Part shown: positions 54,838-64,000 of the stretch, one piece after another | Layout: every line of letters begins with the position of its first letter | Numbering within the stretch: the stretch's first letter is position 1 | Assembly: GCF_007002745.1 (NCBI RefSeq) | Contig: NZ_SGNY01000010.1 | Span: 1-64,000, forward strand | Reading direction: 5' to 3' | From: Martinezella rhizogenes | GTDB lineage: Bacteria; Pseudomonadota; Alphaproteobacteria; Rhizobiales; Rhizobiaceae | DNA: 64,000 nucleotides | Notes under the pieces: generated by a model | What the model was told of the DNA's origin: nothing | The model's database searches: none | What the model saw: the letters and a program-made list of their open reading frames with translations, nothing else | Translations under genes and position numbers: made by a program

Positions 54838-54995
54838 TATCTTGGAAAAAATAGGACGGCACCCGGCGCATTCGGGCCGGCGGTGCGACTATTGCCGCCT
54901 CCATGCTGCGATGGACCGGCGCATGGTTTCGGATGCCCGCCCTTCGACAGGCACCCGTCAGATCATTATGACGCGCTTCAGATAACGTGTCATGT

Positions 54996-55017
54996 CCGGG
55001 AGGCTTTCACCTCCCGG
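54996..55017 (-). terminator. hairpin after acnB
   Basis: CCGGGAGG-CTTTCA-CCTCCCGG, a perfect 8-bp stem 10 bases beyond the aconitase stop and shared with the end of the convergent sensor operon. No T run follows on the minus strand, so its strength as a terminator is uncertain. Confidence 0.5.
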
Positions 55018-55027
55018 TGCCGAAACC

Positions 55028-57817
55028 TCAATAATGGACCGAGAGGGAATCGATCGGCGTTCCCTTAGACGGGGTGAACTTGGTCAGATCGATCCCTTCG
55101 ACGGCTGCCTTATACTCTTCCGCACTCGGCGTGCGGCCAAGGATTGCCGACAGGACGACGACCGGGGTCGAGGCCAGAAGCGATTCACCCTTCTTTTCAG
55201 CCGTGTCTTCCACGACGCGGCCCTGGAACAGGCGGGTCGAGGTTGCCAGAACGGTATCGCCCTTTTCCGCCTTTTCCTGGTTGCCCATGCACAGGTTGCA
55301 GCCCGGGCGTTCCAGATAGAGGATGTTCTCGTATTCGGTGCGGTTGGTGGTCTTCGGCTTCAGGTCGTCGAATTCGAAGCCGGAATACTTCTGCAGGATT
55401 TCCCAATCCCCTTCCGCCTTCAGCTCGTCGATGATGTTGTAGGTCGGCGCAGCGACGACGAGCGGCGCCTTGAACTCGACCTTGCCTTCGGCCTTTTCGA
55501 TGTTCTTCAACATCTGGGCGACGATCTTCATGTCGCCCTTATGCACCATGCACGAACCGACGAAGCCCAGATCGACCTTCTTGGTGCCGCCATAATAGGA
55601 CACCGGACGGATCGTATCATGGGTGTAGCGCCGGGAGACATCGGCATTGTTGACGTCGGGGTCGGCGATCATCGGTTCGTCGATGACATCCAGATCCACA
55701 ACGACTTCGGCGAAATATTTCGCATTGTCGTCGGGGGTCAAGGCAGGCTTTTCGCCCGAGCGGATTTCGGCAATACGCTGATCCGCCTTGGCGATCAGGC
55801 CCTTCAGCGTCTGGGCGGCATTGTCCATGCCCTTGTCGATCATGATCTGGATGCGCGACTTGGCGATCTCCAGCGACTCGATCAGCGTCTCGTCCTCAGA
55901 GATGCAGATCGACGCCTTGGCCTTCATCTCGGCCGTCCAGTCGGTGAATGTGAAGGCCTGGTCGGCGAGCAGCGTGCCGATGTGGACTTCGATGATGCGG
56001 CCCTGGAAGACATTGTCGCCATGCTGCTTCAGCATCTGCGCCTGCGTCGCATGCACGACGTCGCGGAAGTCCATATGGGGCTGCATCGTGCCCTTGAAGG
56101 TGACCTTGACCGATTGCGGGATCGGCATGGTCGCCTCACCCGTCGCCAGCGCCAGCGCCACGGTACCCGAGTCGGCGCCGAAGGCGACGCCCTTGGACAT
56201 GCGCGTATGGCTGTCGCCGCCGATGATGATCGCCCAGTCATCCACGGTGATGTCGTTCAGCACCTTGTGGATCACGTCCGTCATCGAATGATAGACGCCC
56301 TTCGGGTCGCGCGCGGTGATGACGCCGAAATTGTTCATGAAGGACATGAGCTTCGGAATGTTCGCCTGCGCCTTCTTGTCCCAGACGGAGGCCGTGTGGC
56401 AGCCCGACTGATAGGCGCCATCCACCAGCGGCGAGATGACGGTTGCCGCCATCGCCTCAAGTTCCTGCGCGGTCATCAGGCCGGTCGTATCCTGCGAGCC
56501 GACGATGTTGACCTTGACGCGAACGTCCGAACCGGCATGCAGAACCTTGCCGGGGGTCACGCCGACGGCATTGCGGTTGAAGATCTTCTCAACGGCGGTG
56601 AGCCCCTGACCTTCGATCGCGATTTCCTTGTTCGGAGCAAAGACCGGAGTCGCCTCGATGCCGAGCGTCTGAGCCGCAAAGGTCTGGAGCTTCTTGCCGA
56701 AGACGATGGCGTAGGAGCTGCCGGCCTTCATGAATTCCATCTTCTGGGGCGTGAAGGCGGCGGCAACGTCGACCAGCTCATTGCCGCTTTCGTCGCGAAG
56801 CTTGCGGTTCTTGGCGTCGATCTTCAGGACAGTGCCGGTCTCGACCGAATATTTCTGCTCGAGGATCGGGTTGCCGTCATTGTTGAGGATCGGCTTGCCA
56901 TCTTCACCGAGCTTCTTCACCCAGTTCTTCAGGTTGATGCCGATGCCGCCCGTCACGTCGACGGTGGTGGCGAAGATCGGTGAGATGCCGTTGGTGCCGG
57001 CAACAACGGGTGCGAAATTGACGAAGGGCACATAGGGGCTGGCCTGCTTGCCGGTCCACAGCGCCACGTTGTTGACGCCGGACATGCGTGACGAGCCAAC
57101 GCCCATCGTGCCCTTTTCGGCGATCATCATCACCCGCTTGTCGGGATGCTGCTTCTGAAGCGCGACGATTTCCGCCTGCGCTTCCGGCGTGATCATACAC
57201 TGGCCGTGCAGCTGGCGGTCGGAGCGCGAATGCGCCTGGTTGCCGGGCGACAGAAGGTCGGTCGAAATATCGCCTTCGGCGGCGATGAAGGTCACGACCT
57301 TGATCTCGTCTTCCACATCCGGAAGCTTGGTGAAGAATTCAGCCTTGGCATAGCTTTCAAGCACGCCCTTGGCGACGGCATTGCCTGCCTTGAAGGCATC
57401 GCGCAGCCGGAACATGTCGGCGTCATAAAGGAAGACCTGGGTCTTCAGAACCTCACCCGCCTGCTCGGCAAGTGCCGCGTCATCACCGAGCGTGATGTCG
57501 AGCAGCACTTCGACGGAAGGGCCACCCTTCATGTGCGACAGCAGTTCCAGCGCGAAGGTGGGCGTGATCTCTGGCACGACCGCTTCGCCAAGGATGATCT
57601 CCTTCAGAAACGCAGCCTTGACGCCCGCAGCACTCGTGGTGCCCGGCAGGGAGTTGTAGATGAAGAATTTGAGGGCGTCCGTCCGGTATTCGCTACCGGC
57701 ATCCTTGATCAGCGCAATGATTTCGGCGGTCAATGCGCCGTCATCAATCGGCTTGGGTGCGAGCCCTTGTTGTTCTCTGCTTTTGATCTCAGCCAGGTAA
57801 TCCAAGTAAAGGTTCAT
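55028..57817 (-). CDS. acnB: aconitate hydratase B (bifunctional aconitase / 2-methylisocitrate dehydratase)
   Basis: 929 residues, full length for the AcnB family. The N-terminal HEAT-like domain has FFIYNSLPGTTSAAGVKAAF. The swivel domain precedes the catalytic domains, as in AcnB rather than AcnA. The [4Fe-4S] ligands are Cys756 (GFVGSCMVHKG) and Cys840/Cys843 (PGCNLCMGNQEKAEKGD). Other active-site blocks are QSGCHTASVWDKKAQANIPK and GGDSHTRMSKGVAFGADSGT. It interconverts citrate and isocitrate in the TCA cycle and possibly acts on methylisocitrate. Monocistronic, with a hairpin after the stop. Confidence 0.97.
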   Translation of the reverse strand: MNLYLDYLAEIKSREQQGLAPKPIDDGALTAEIIALIKDAGSEYRTDALKFFIYNSLPGTTSAAGVKAAFLKEIILGEAVVPEITPTFALELLSHMKGGPSVEVLLDITLGDDAALAEQAGEVLKTQVFLYDADMFRLRDAFKAGNAVAKGVLESYAKAEFFTKLPDVEDEIKVVTFIAAEGDISTDLLSPGNQAHSRSDRQLHGQCMITPEAQAEIVALQKQHPDKRVMMIAEKGTMGVGSSRMSGVNNVALWTGKQASPYVPFVNFAPVVAGTNGISPIFATTVDVTGGIGINLKNWVKKLGEDGKPILNNDGNPILEQKYSVETGTVLKIDAKNRKLRDESGNELVDVAAAFTPQKMEFMKAGSSYAIVFGKKLQTFAAQTLGIEATPVFAPNKEIAIEGQGLTAVEKIFNRNAVGVTPGKVLHAGSDVRVKVNIVGSQDTTGLMTAQELEAMAATVISPLVDGAYQSGCHTASVWDKKAQANIPKLMSFMNNFGVITARDPKGVYHSMTDVIHKVLNDITVDDWAIIIGGDSHTRMSKGVAFGADSGTVALALATGEATMPIPQSVKVTFKGTMQPHMDFRDVVHATQAQMLKQHGDNVFQGRIIEVHIGTLLADQAFTFTDWTAEMKAKASICISEDETLIESLEIAKSRIQIMIDKGMDNAAQTLKGLIAKADQRIAEIRSGEKPALTPDDNAKYFAEVVVDLDVIDEPMIADPDVNNADVSRRYTHDTIRPVSYYGGTKKVDLGFVGSCMVHKGDMKIVAQMLKNIEKAEGKVEFKAPLVVAAPTYNIIDELKAEGDWEILQKYSGFEFDDLKPKTTNRTEYENILYLERPGCNLCMGNQEKAEKGDTVLATSTRLFQGRVVEDTAEKKGESLLASTPVVVLSAILGRTPSAEEYKAAVEGIDLTKFTPSKGTPIDSLSVHY

Positions 57818-57988
57818 CGCTATCCCAACGTCCTGATATGTATGGAGCCAAAACCCAGCACCACCGAACTGTCACGTCAATAGGTCTGGGTCTTTTACCG
57901 GTTTCGAGTACGCCAACCGGGGCCGGCTGACAAGATGTCGCATTTCAGTATAATCGTTTCAATCGTTCCGTTGTCCGACTGTCGCGAC

Positions 57989-58020
57989 AAAAATGGGCGG
58001 CCCTTCTGCGAACCGCCCAT
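57989..58020 (-). terminator. Rho-independent terminator of the chemoreceptor gene
   Basis: On the minus strand an 8-bp stem ATGGGCGG...CCGCCCAT (loop TTCGCAGAAGGG) runs directly into TTTTT. Stem strength, T run and position 73 bases after the chemoreceptor stop fit an intrinsic terminator. Confidence 0.75.
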
Positions 58021-58092
58021 TCCTATATCAGACCATCGTCTTTTCGGCGATCAAAAGGAGCCGTGAATCCGCCGTCAAAAACGCGGCAATCA

Positions 58093-60036
58093 TCAAAACT
58101 CCTCCCAGCTATCCGCAGAGGTGTTCAGTGCGGCATTGCCGGAAAATGCAGCCCTGATCCTGCCGCCGAGCGCGCGCGCCGGAGATGCCGCGGGCCTGTC
58201 GGACGAAGAGACGGTGCGGACCGGAGCGGAAGCTTCGTTGTAACCGCCTTCGGACAGCTTGAACTGGGCAATAAGGCCGTTGAGCGAAGACGCCTCGCGT
58301 GCAAGGCCGTGGCTTGCAGCCGTGCTTTCTTCCACCATGGCGGCGTTCTTCTGGGTGTCCTGATCCATCTGGTTCACAGCCGTGTTGATCTGCTGGAGGC
58401 CGGAGGACTGTTCCTGTGCCGATTCCGCGATCGCCGCGACGTGCCGGTTGATGTCCTGCACTTCGGTGACGATCAGTTCCAGCGCCCTGCCGGTTTCGCC
58501 AACCAGCTGCACGCCCTGCTCCACCTGACTGTTCGATGTCGTGATCAGGTTCTTGATTTCCTTGGCGGCACCGGCGGAACGCTGCGCCAGTTCACGAACT
58601 TCCTGCGCGACAACGGCAAAGCCCTTGCCCGCATCACCGGCACGCGCCGCTTCCACGCCGGCATTCAGCGCCAGAAGGTTGGTCTGGAAGGCGATCTCGT
58701 CGATCACGCCGATGATGTTGGAAATCTGATTGGCGGATGTCGCGATCTGTTCCATCGCCGCGACGGCCTTCTGCACAACTTCGCCCGACTTTTCCGCACC
58801 GACCTTTGCGCGGCCGACGAGATGACCGGCTTCCTGTGCACGTTTGGTGGAGTCCTTCACCGTGATGGTGATTTCTTCCAGCGCCGCCGCAGTCTCTTCA
58901 ACGGCTGCCGCCTGCTGTTCGGTACGTCTCGCCAGATCATCTGCCGCAGACCGGATTTCGTTGGCGCCGGCATCGATGCCACGGGCATTCTGCGCGACCT
59001 GGGTAAGGGTCGACTGCAGCTGTTCTGCCGCCCGGTTGAAATCACCGCGAATACCGTCAAGGCCGGCAACGAACGGCTGCACGATCCGATAGGTAACGTC
59101 GCCCTGAGCGATCTTCGAAAGCGCGGTGGCAAGATTGTCGACGGCAAACTGTACGTCGGCACCCTCTTTCGCCTTCTGTTTCTCGCGCGCTATCCGGTCC
59201 TTTTCAGAAGTCGACCGGTTGGCCTCGGTTTCATTTTCAAGCCGCACACGCTCGATTGCGTTTTCACGGAAGGCCTGAACCGCAGCGGCCATCTGGCCAA
59301 CTTCATCCTTCCGGTCCATTCCGTCGATTTCGCCTGCCGTATCACCGGCCGCCAGCGATCCCATGCGCTCACGAAGCCGCGCAATCGGGGTGGTGATGCC
59401 ACGCGACGAGACAAACAGGCCAAGTGCGATCAGGGCCAGGGAAACAAGCGCAATGCCGATCAGGCCCGTCCAGATCGTCGTATCGGTGCTGGCGCTGAGC
59501 TGCTGCCGGCCGTCATTCATGACTTGGATAAGCTGCTCGTTGCCGGCACTGATCTTCGGCGACACTTCGCCGATTTTCCGAAGGACGTTCAGCGCCATCT
59601 GCTGCGCTTCGGCGGTTTTTCCCGCCTGCATCAGGGTGATGACCTGATTGCCGATCTCCTCGACTTCAACGACACCCTTCAGGATATCGCGGGCGGCATC
59701 CGTGCGGGCCGGCACCAGTTCCATGATCTTGTTCTGGCGCTCTTCGAGCTGTTTGCGGTCTGCCCTGAACGTCTTGACCGCCGATTCGAAATCACTGCCG
59801 GCGGGATCATTGAGGCTGGCGCGAAGCATCTGCATGCCGAGCGCATTGAGATTGCCGCTGGTCCGGGCGTTCAGCACCGCCGCAAGAGCCTCGTTGGCAA
59901 TGAAGTCGCTATAGACGCGGTCGGTATTGTTATATTGCAGGCTGACGTAGCTAATGCCGGAAAGCGACATCAAACTCATCAGCGAGATGACAAAAACGAC
60001 CTTCGTTTTTATCTTGGTATTCTTCAGGAAAGACAT
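58093..60036 (-). CDS. methyl-accepting chemotaxis protein
   Basis: 647 residues from ATG 60036 (GAGG 7 bases upstream; the frame extends 13 codons further). Membrane helices lie near 10-32 (KVVFVISLMSLMSLSGISYV) and 195-215 (TTIWTGLIGIALVSLALIAL), enclosing a helical-bundle sensor domain of about 160 residues. HAMP follows, then the methylated helices and the invariant signalling hairpin (IDEIAFQTNLLALNAGVEAA, GKGFAVVAQEVRELAQRSA). The C-terminus ends DSWEEF, a CheR/CheB-docking pentapeptide on a flexible tether. Ligand unknown. Monocistronic. Confidence 0.95.
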   Translation of the reverse strand: MSFLKNTKIKTKVVFVISLMSLMSLSGISYVSLQYNNTDRVYSDFIANEALAAVLNARTSGNLNALGMQMLRASLNDPAGSDFESAVKTFRADRKQLEERQNKIMELVPARTDAARDILKGVVEVEEIGNQVITLMQAGKTAEAQQMALNVLRKIGEVSPKISAGNEQLIQVMNDGRQQLSASTDTTIWTGLIGIALVSLALIALGLFVSSRGITTPIARLRERMGSLAAGDTAGEIDGMDRKDEVGQMAAAVQAFRENAIERVRLENETEANRSTSEKDRIAREKQKAKEGADVQFAVDNLATALSKIAQGDVTYRIVQPFVAGLDGIRGDFNRAAEQLQSTLTQVAQNARGIDAGANEIRSAADDLARRTEQQAAAVEETAAALEEITITVKDSTKRAQEAGHLVGRAKVGAEKSGEVVQKAVAAMEQIATSANQISNIIGVIDEIAFQTNLLALNAGVEAARAGDAGKGFAVVAQEVRELAQRSAGAAKEIKNLITTSNSQVEQGVQLVGETGRALELIVTEVQDINRHVAAIAESAQEQSSGLQQINTAVNQMDQDTQKNAAMVEESTAASHGLAREASSLNGLIAQFKLSEGGYNEASAPVRTVSSSDRPAASPARALGGRIRAAFSGNAALNTSADSWEEF

Positions 60037-60498
60037 GAATGGCCTCGGGGCAAGCGCTCCGCCAGCCGTCCGCATGGGGTGGCCGGGGAGAGATATAAAG
60101 AAACATCGCGGGTAGCTGTGCCCTTCATAGGGCTACAAGCGGACATCAACTCAAAACCGCAAAGGCGTGGGTGAGATGGGGGTCCGATTGCTCTACCGGC
60201 TCCGCCGATGAAACCTTGGAACCTGCGTATTTTAGATTTCACAAAACCACTGAATGAAGTGTTACCCGGCCCATGCAAGTCATGACAATTTGCGACACTG
60301 CTAAATTATTTAGACGCTAATTTTCGTCAGCCGATCTGCGTCTCCGGGTGTCACGAAAGCGTTAAGGAAAGTCATTAGAAACGCCGCCGACCCGTTAAAA
60401 AATGCACGGCTGTGCAAAAGCGGGCCAGCGCCGTTCCGATCTTTCCAAAAAGGGTCAGCGCTCAACAATTCCACTCGCCGAGAGCACTGGAGACAGAG
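60037..60498. promoter_or_regulatory. divergent intergenic region, chemoreceptor and importer promoters
   Basis: 462 bases between the two start codons. It contains a perfect 13-bp palindrome CTAAATTATTTAG (60301-60313) in an AT-rich patch, possibly a regulator site, and a purine-rich ribosome site GGAGACAGAG just before 60499. No regulator gene adjoins. Confidence 0.4.
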
Positions 60499-61650
60499 AT
60501 GAAACGCCGCACCTTCATGATATCAGCAGCAGGCGCCGCCGCTGGCCTTGCCATTGCGCCGCGCATGAGCTTCGCCGCCCCGGGCACGATCGACTGGTAT
60601 ACTGGCGCCGACAGCAACATCCTCGATTTCTGGACCAACACGGTCAAGCCCGCTTTCGAGGCGGCAAATCCGGGCATCAAACTCAACCTCGTGGACGCCG
60701 GTGATAATGCCGGCATTATCGCCATCGGCGAACGCGCCATTGCAGCAAAGCAGACAGGCACCGACCCGCAGGCTGACTATTTCGAGCATTCCGATCCGCT
60801 GCTGCCCGCAGGCGCGATCGATGCCGGCATCTATGTGAACATGGCGAAAGCCGGTCTCTCCAACTATTCGCGCGTCAACCCGCTTGCCATCCGCAGCGAA
60901 TACAGCCTGCCCTATCGCGGCAGCCAGGTTCTGCTCGCCTATGACACAGCCAAGCTGAAGCCCGCAGATGCCCCGAAGACCTGGGAGCAGCTGGTCACCT
61001 GGATCAAGGCCAATCCCGGCCAGTTCGTCTATAACCGTCCCGACAAGGGCGGTTCCGGCGGCAATTTCGTCCGCCGCGCCATCCATCAGGCCAATGGTCT
61101 CGACCCCAAGGCTTTCACGGTCGACAACTACACCCAGGAATTCGGCGACAAGGCGCTGGGCAAGGCGTGGGATCTGCTGACCGATATCGCCCCGTCGCTT
61201 TATGACAAGGGCGCCTATGCCTCCGGCAACACCCAGTCTCTGCAGCTTCTGTCGCAAGGCGTCGTGACGATGACGCCCGTCTGGTCCGATCAGGTTCTGA
61301 AGGCGATCGATCAGGGTGTGCTTCCTGCGGAAACGGGCCTCGTTCAGCTTCAGGATCTCGCGCTTTGCGGCGATTTTTCCCGGGCCGTGGTGCTGGCGAA
61401 CGGCACCAATCGCGATGCCGCCCTCAAGCTGGCGAATTTCGTTCTCTCCGAAGAAATCCAGGGCGCCATCCTCACCGAACTCGGCGGTTTCCCCGGCGTT
61501 TCCTGGGACTATGTCCCAGCCGATTTGCGCAAGCGCTTCGCCGACATCATTCCGCAGACCATTCCGACCTTCCCGGCCGGTAAATGGGAAACCGCCATCA
61601 ATGACGGCTGGTACCGTCACGTTGCTCCGAACGTCGACCGCAAGTCGTGA
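60499..61650 (+). CDS. ABC solute-binding protein with twin-Arg-like signal (YnjB-like)
   Basis: 383 residues from ATG 60499 with GGAGACAG upstream; an in-frame start at 60412 adds a polar segment and is unlikely. Signal MKRRTFMISAAGAAAGLAIA holds two Arg and an alanine-rich core, suggestive of Tat export. Mature blocks are TIDWYTGADSNILDFWTNTV, PGQFVYNRPDKGGSGGNFVR and VVTMTPVWSDQVLKAIDQGV. It resembles the YnjB/thiamine-type group. First gene of an importer operon. Confidence 0.86.
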   Translation: MKRRTFMISAAGAAAGLAIAPRMSFAAPGTIDWYTGADSNILDFWTNTVKPAFEAANPGIKLNLVDAGDNAGIIAIGERAIAAKQTGTDPQADYFEHSDPLLPAGAIDAGIYVNMAKAGLSNYSRVNPLAIRSEYSLPYRGSQVLLAYDTAKLKPADAPKTWEQLVTWIKANPGQFVYNRPDKGGSGGNFVRRAIHQANGLDPKAFTVDNYTQEFGDKALGKAWDLLTDIAPSLYDKGAYASGNTQSLQLLSQGVVTMTPVWSDQVLKAIDQGVLPAETGLVQLQDLALCGDFSRAVVLANGTNRDAALKLANFVLSEEIQGAILTELGGFPGVSWDYVPADLRKRFADIIPQTIPTFPAGKWETAINDGWYRHVAPNVDRKS

Positions 61651-62531
61651 CCGAGGCAGCAGAAAGAGCGGTCCGCCCGCTCATCGACAATATGGCAGGC
61701 AGGAGGCCAATCGGCCTCCTGCTCGTCGCCATTCCCGTTTTCCTGATGATCTGGCTCGTCATCTGGCCGGCCATCAACGCCATAGGGCGCACCGTCTGGC
61801 GTACCGGGACCAATGGAGAAACGACGTTCGATCTTTCGAGCTACGTCTTCTTCTTTTCGGATCGCTATAGCCTCGACAATCTTGCCGTCACGCTCTGGAC
61901 CACTCTGGTCTGCGCCATGCTGCTTCTGGTGATCTGCCTGCCGATCGCGCTTTATCTGCGCTTTTCCCAGTGCCGCCTTTCGGCCTATGTGCAGGCGCTG
62001 GCGATCTTTCCGATGTTCGTGCCCTCCATCATCCTCGCCTTCGCCTTCATCCGCGTGCTTGGGCCCAATGGCATGGTGGATATTCTGCTCAACGCGGTCG
62101 ACCTGCCGAAAATCCGCACGCCCTATCTCACCCCCTGGGGACCGGTCATCGGCCTTGTCTGGGACAATATCCCGCTGACGGTGCTGATTTTGCTGGCGGG
62201 CCTCGGCAGCGTCGCCAACCAGTCCGTGGAAGCGGCGCGGGATGTGGGCGCCAACGCGCTGCAGGTCTTCTGGCACATCATCCTGCCGCGCATTTCCAAT
62301 TCCATTCTCGTGGCGCTTTCCTTTTCGGTGCTCGGCATCTTCTCCTCCTTCACCCTTCCTTATCTGCTTGGCCCCGCATCGCCGGAAATGATTGGTCCCT
62401 TCATGCAGCGCACCCTTCGCGATATGCAGGATCCCATCGGCGCCATGACCCAGGCCGTTATCGCCTTCGGCTTCTGCATTGCCTTCGGCCTCTTTTATGT
62501 GCGCTCAGTCGCACGCAATCAGGGGAAGTAA
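61647..62531 (+). CDS. ABC permease, first of two
   Basis: 294 residues from GTG 61647, overlapping the binding-protein stop by 4 bases (GTGA). Six helices with the EAA loop VEAARDVGANALQVFWHIIL followed by PRISNSILVAL. N-terminal LLLVAIPVFLMIWLVIWPAI is the first helix. Single-length, unlike the fused permeases elsewhere in the window. Confidence 0.9.
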   Translation: MTEAAERAVRPLIDNMAGRRPIGLLLVAIPVFLMIWLVIWPAINAIGRTVWRTGTNGETTFDLSSYVFFFSDRYSLDNLAVTLWTTLVCAMLLLVICLPIALYLRFSQCRLSAYVQALAIFPMFVPSIILAFAFIRVLGPNGMVDILLNAVDLPKIRTPYLTPWGPVIGLVWDNIPLTVLILLAGLGSVANQSVEAARDVGANALQVFWHIILPRISNSILVALSFSVLGIFSSFTLPYLLGPASPEMIGPFMQRTLRDMQDPIGAMTQAVIAFGFCIAFGLFYVRSVARNQGK

Positions 62532-62532
62532 C

Positions 62533-63357
62533 ATGGCCGCTTTTGCACCGGCGCGCAGGCGCCTCGACTGGCCCGGCATATTCTTCGCCGCCCTTCTGAC
62601 CGTTGCGATCGTCGGGCCGCTCATCGTCGTCGGCACCTGGGCTTTCACCGAAGTCTGGCGTTACCCCAACGTCGTGCCGCAACAGTTCGGCTTCCGTTTC
62701 TGGGGCCAGACACTCGGACGCCCCGATGTATGGAACGCCCTGATGCTGAGCTTTCGGCTGACGACGGTGGTGACCCTGCTTTCGGCGCTGATCTGCCTTC
62801 CCGCCGCCTATGCCTTTGCCCGCATGAGCTTTCCCGGCCGCAATCTCTTGTTCTTCTCCTTCCTTGCCGGTCATGCCTTCCCGAAATTCGGGCTGCTGGT
62901 GGCAATTGCGGCGATCTTTCTGCAGCTCAACCTCATCGGCACATTCTGGGGCGTCGTCCTGATCCAACTCGTCGGCACGCTGATGTTCATGATCTGGATA
63001 CCCGTCGCCGCGTTTCAGGCCGTCGATCGCCGCATGGAAGAGGCGGCCCGCGATGTGGGGGCCAGTCCCCTGCGGGTCTTCTGGTCGATCACGCTGCCAC
63101 AGGCCGGGCCGACCATTGCCGCCGCCGTGCTCCTGAGCTTCGTCGGCACCTTCTATGAAACCGAAGGGGCATGGCTCATCGGCGCCCCCGGCATCCGCAC
63201 GATGCCGGTGCTGATGATCAGCTACATCAACAACCAGATGGTCATCCAGTATGGCGCGGTCCTGTCCGTCGTGCTCTGGGTGCCGTCATTCATTGCCCTC
63301 ATGTTCGCCCGCCGCGTCATTGGCGGCGGCGCCTTCGCCCGCGGCTTCGGCGGTTAG
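62533..63357 (+). CDS. ABC permease, second of two
   Basis: 274 residues from ATG 62533, with GGGGAAG 5-11 bases upstream; a longer in-frame start would overlap the previous gene. Six helices; EAA loop EEAARDVGASPLRVFWSITL followed by PQAGPTIAAAV. Pairs with the preceding permease to form the channel. Confidence 0.9.
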   Translation: MAAFAPARRRLDWPGIFFAALLTVAIVGPLIVVGTWAFTEVWRYPNVVPQQFGFRFWGQTLGRPDVWNALMLSFRLTTVVTLLSALICLPAAYAFARMSFPGRNLLFFSFLAGHAFPKFGLLVAIAAIFLQLNLIGTFWGVVLIQLVGTLMFMIWIPVAAFQAVDRRMEEAARDVGASPLRVFWSITLPQAGPTIAAAVLLSFVGTFYETEGAWLIGAPGIRTMPVLMISYINNQMVIQYGAVLSVVLWVPSFIALMFARRVIGGGAFARGFGG

Positions 63358-63365
63358 GAATATTC

Positions 63366-64000
63366 ATGTCCGTACTTCATATCCGCGGGGTTACGAAAAC
63401 CTTCGCCGGTGGCACCAAGGCAGTCGACAACTTCTCGCTCGACGTCGCCGATGGTGAACTCGTCTGCCTTCTCGGCCCCTCCGGTTCCGGCAAATCAACG
63501 CTGCTGCGCATGGTCGGTGGTTTCGAACAGCCGACCGGCGGACGGATCACCATCGACGGCGAAGACGTCACCCATCTGCCACCCGAGCGCCGGCCCACCG
63601 GCATGGTGTTCCAGAGCCACGCGCTCTGGACCCATATGAACGTCTTCAAGAACCTCGCATTCGGCCTCAAGCTGCGGCGCATGCCGGCCTCCCAGATCAA
63701 GGGGAAGGTCGAAGCGGTACTCGAACTGGTCGGGCTTTCCGGTTATGGCGAACGCGCCACCAGCCAGCTCTCCGGCGGCCAGCAGCAACGCGTGGCGCTC
63801 GCCCGCTCACTGGTCCTGGAGCCGAAAATCCTGCTTCTGGATGAACCCTTCGCCAGCCTCGACCAGCATCTGCGCGAGCGCCTGCGGGAAGAGGTGCGCG
63901 ATATCCAGCAGCGTCTCGGCATCACCACGCTGTTTGTCACGCATGGACAGGATGAGGCCCTTTCCATGGCCGACCGCATCGTCGTGATGGCCAATGGCAA
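63366..64000 (+). CDS. ABC ATPase, C-terminus cut by the window edge
   Basis: About 211 residues are visible from ATG 63366. Walker A GPSGSGKS, Q-loop MVFQSHALWTH, signature LSGGQQQR, Walker B ILLLDEPFASLDQ and the switch VTHGQDEALSMAD are complete. Any C-terminal regulatory domain lies beyond the window. Fourth gene of the operon, 8 bases after the second permease, and the presumed engine for it. Confidence 0.9.
   Translation, partial: MSVLHIRGVTKTFAGGTKAVDNFSLDVADGELVCLLGPSGSGKSTLLRMVGGFEQPTGGRITIDGEDVTHLPPERRPTGMVFQSHALWTHMNVFKNLAFGLKLRRMPASQIKGKVEAVLELVGLSGYGERATSQLSGGQQQRVALARSLVLEPKILLLDEPFASLDQHLRERLREEVRDIQQRLGITTLFVTHGQDEALSMADRIVVMANG

Noticed and set aside
54992..56983. 660-codon plus-strand frame opposite acnB
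   Set aside because: Antisense shadow of a conserved GC-rich enzyme gene; no recognisable domain.
58063..60174. 700-codon plus-strand frame opposite the chemoreceptor
   Set aside because: Same antisense effect; the minus strand holds an unmistakable MCP.
1..64000. CRISPR arrays, tRNA/rRNA genes, insertion sequences, prophage
   Set aside because: None found on reading: no regularly spaced repeats, no tRNA T-loop in cloverleaf context, no transposase or integrase.

Overview
The window looks like chromosomal DNA of a Rhizobiaceae alphaproteobacterium, most like Agrobacterium/Rhizobium. The grounds are high GC, many rhizobial-type ABC importers and LysR/ROK/TetR regulators, an AcnB-type aconitase, a FeuNPQ-like PepSY/two-component operon, and a chemoreceptor ending in a CheR-type pentapeptide. 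This is inferred from protein character only. I saw no tRNA, rRNA, insertion sequence, phage module or CRISPR array.

Layout. (1) 1-7.2 kb: a broken BPL_N-type gene, a secreted hypothetical protein, a PepSY protein + response regulator + histidine kinase operon, a HipA-like scrap, a DJ-1/PfpI protein with a divergent LysR regulator, and the 3' remnant of a class III adenylate cyclase. (2) 7.3-17.4 kb: a minus-strand operon with a peptide-type ABC importer (SBP5, DppB, DppC, fused DppD-DppF), two nucleoside hydrolases, a DapA-family lyase and a ribokinase, plus a divergent LysR gene. It probably imports and dismantles a nucleoside or nucleoside-like compound. (3) 18-34.2 kb: a plus-strand organosulfur block. 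It has a ketopantoate-reductase-like enzyme, TetR, a GST-kappa/HCCA isomerase-like protein, a GlcD-like flavoenzyme, a BisC-like molybdoenzyme, a second peptide-type importer, two flavin-dependent LLM monooxygenases (one SsuD-like), an SfnB-like acyl-CoA-dehydrogenase-fold protein and an SsuE/MsuE-like FMN reductase. Three of its transcription units share a 26-bp upstream motif, and one also carries a 21-codon leader ORF.

(4) 34.6-41 kb: a Fe3+/sugar-phosphate-type ABC importer (SBP, ATPase, fused double permease) ending in a PP2C-like phosphatase, with a divergent ROK regulator. (5) 41-47 kb: small genes, an ArsR/AHSA1 pair, a small HTH protein, an EamA exporter and a large AsmA-like envelope protein. 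(6) 47.3-54.8 kb: another double-permease importer divergent from a three-gene operon of response regulator, TctE-like kinase and a second solute-binding protein. The two binding proteins are visibly paralogous, so this looks like a three-component sensor controlling its own transporter. (7) 55-60 kb: aconitase AcnB and a chemoreceptor. (8) 60.5 kb to the end: a fifth ABC importer, with its ATPase cut by the window edge.

The most unusual features are the shared motif and leader ORF of the organosulfur block, the sensor/transport binding-protein pair at 50-55 kb, the nucleoside hydrolase + aldolase + peptide-type importer operon, and the PP2C-like protein in an importer operon. Substrates of all five importers are inferred from neighbours, not read from sequence.
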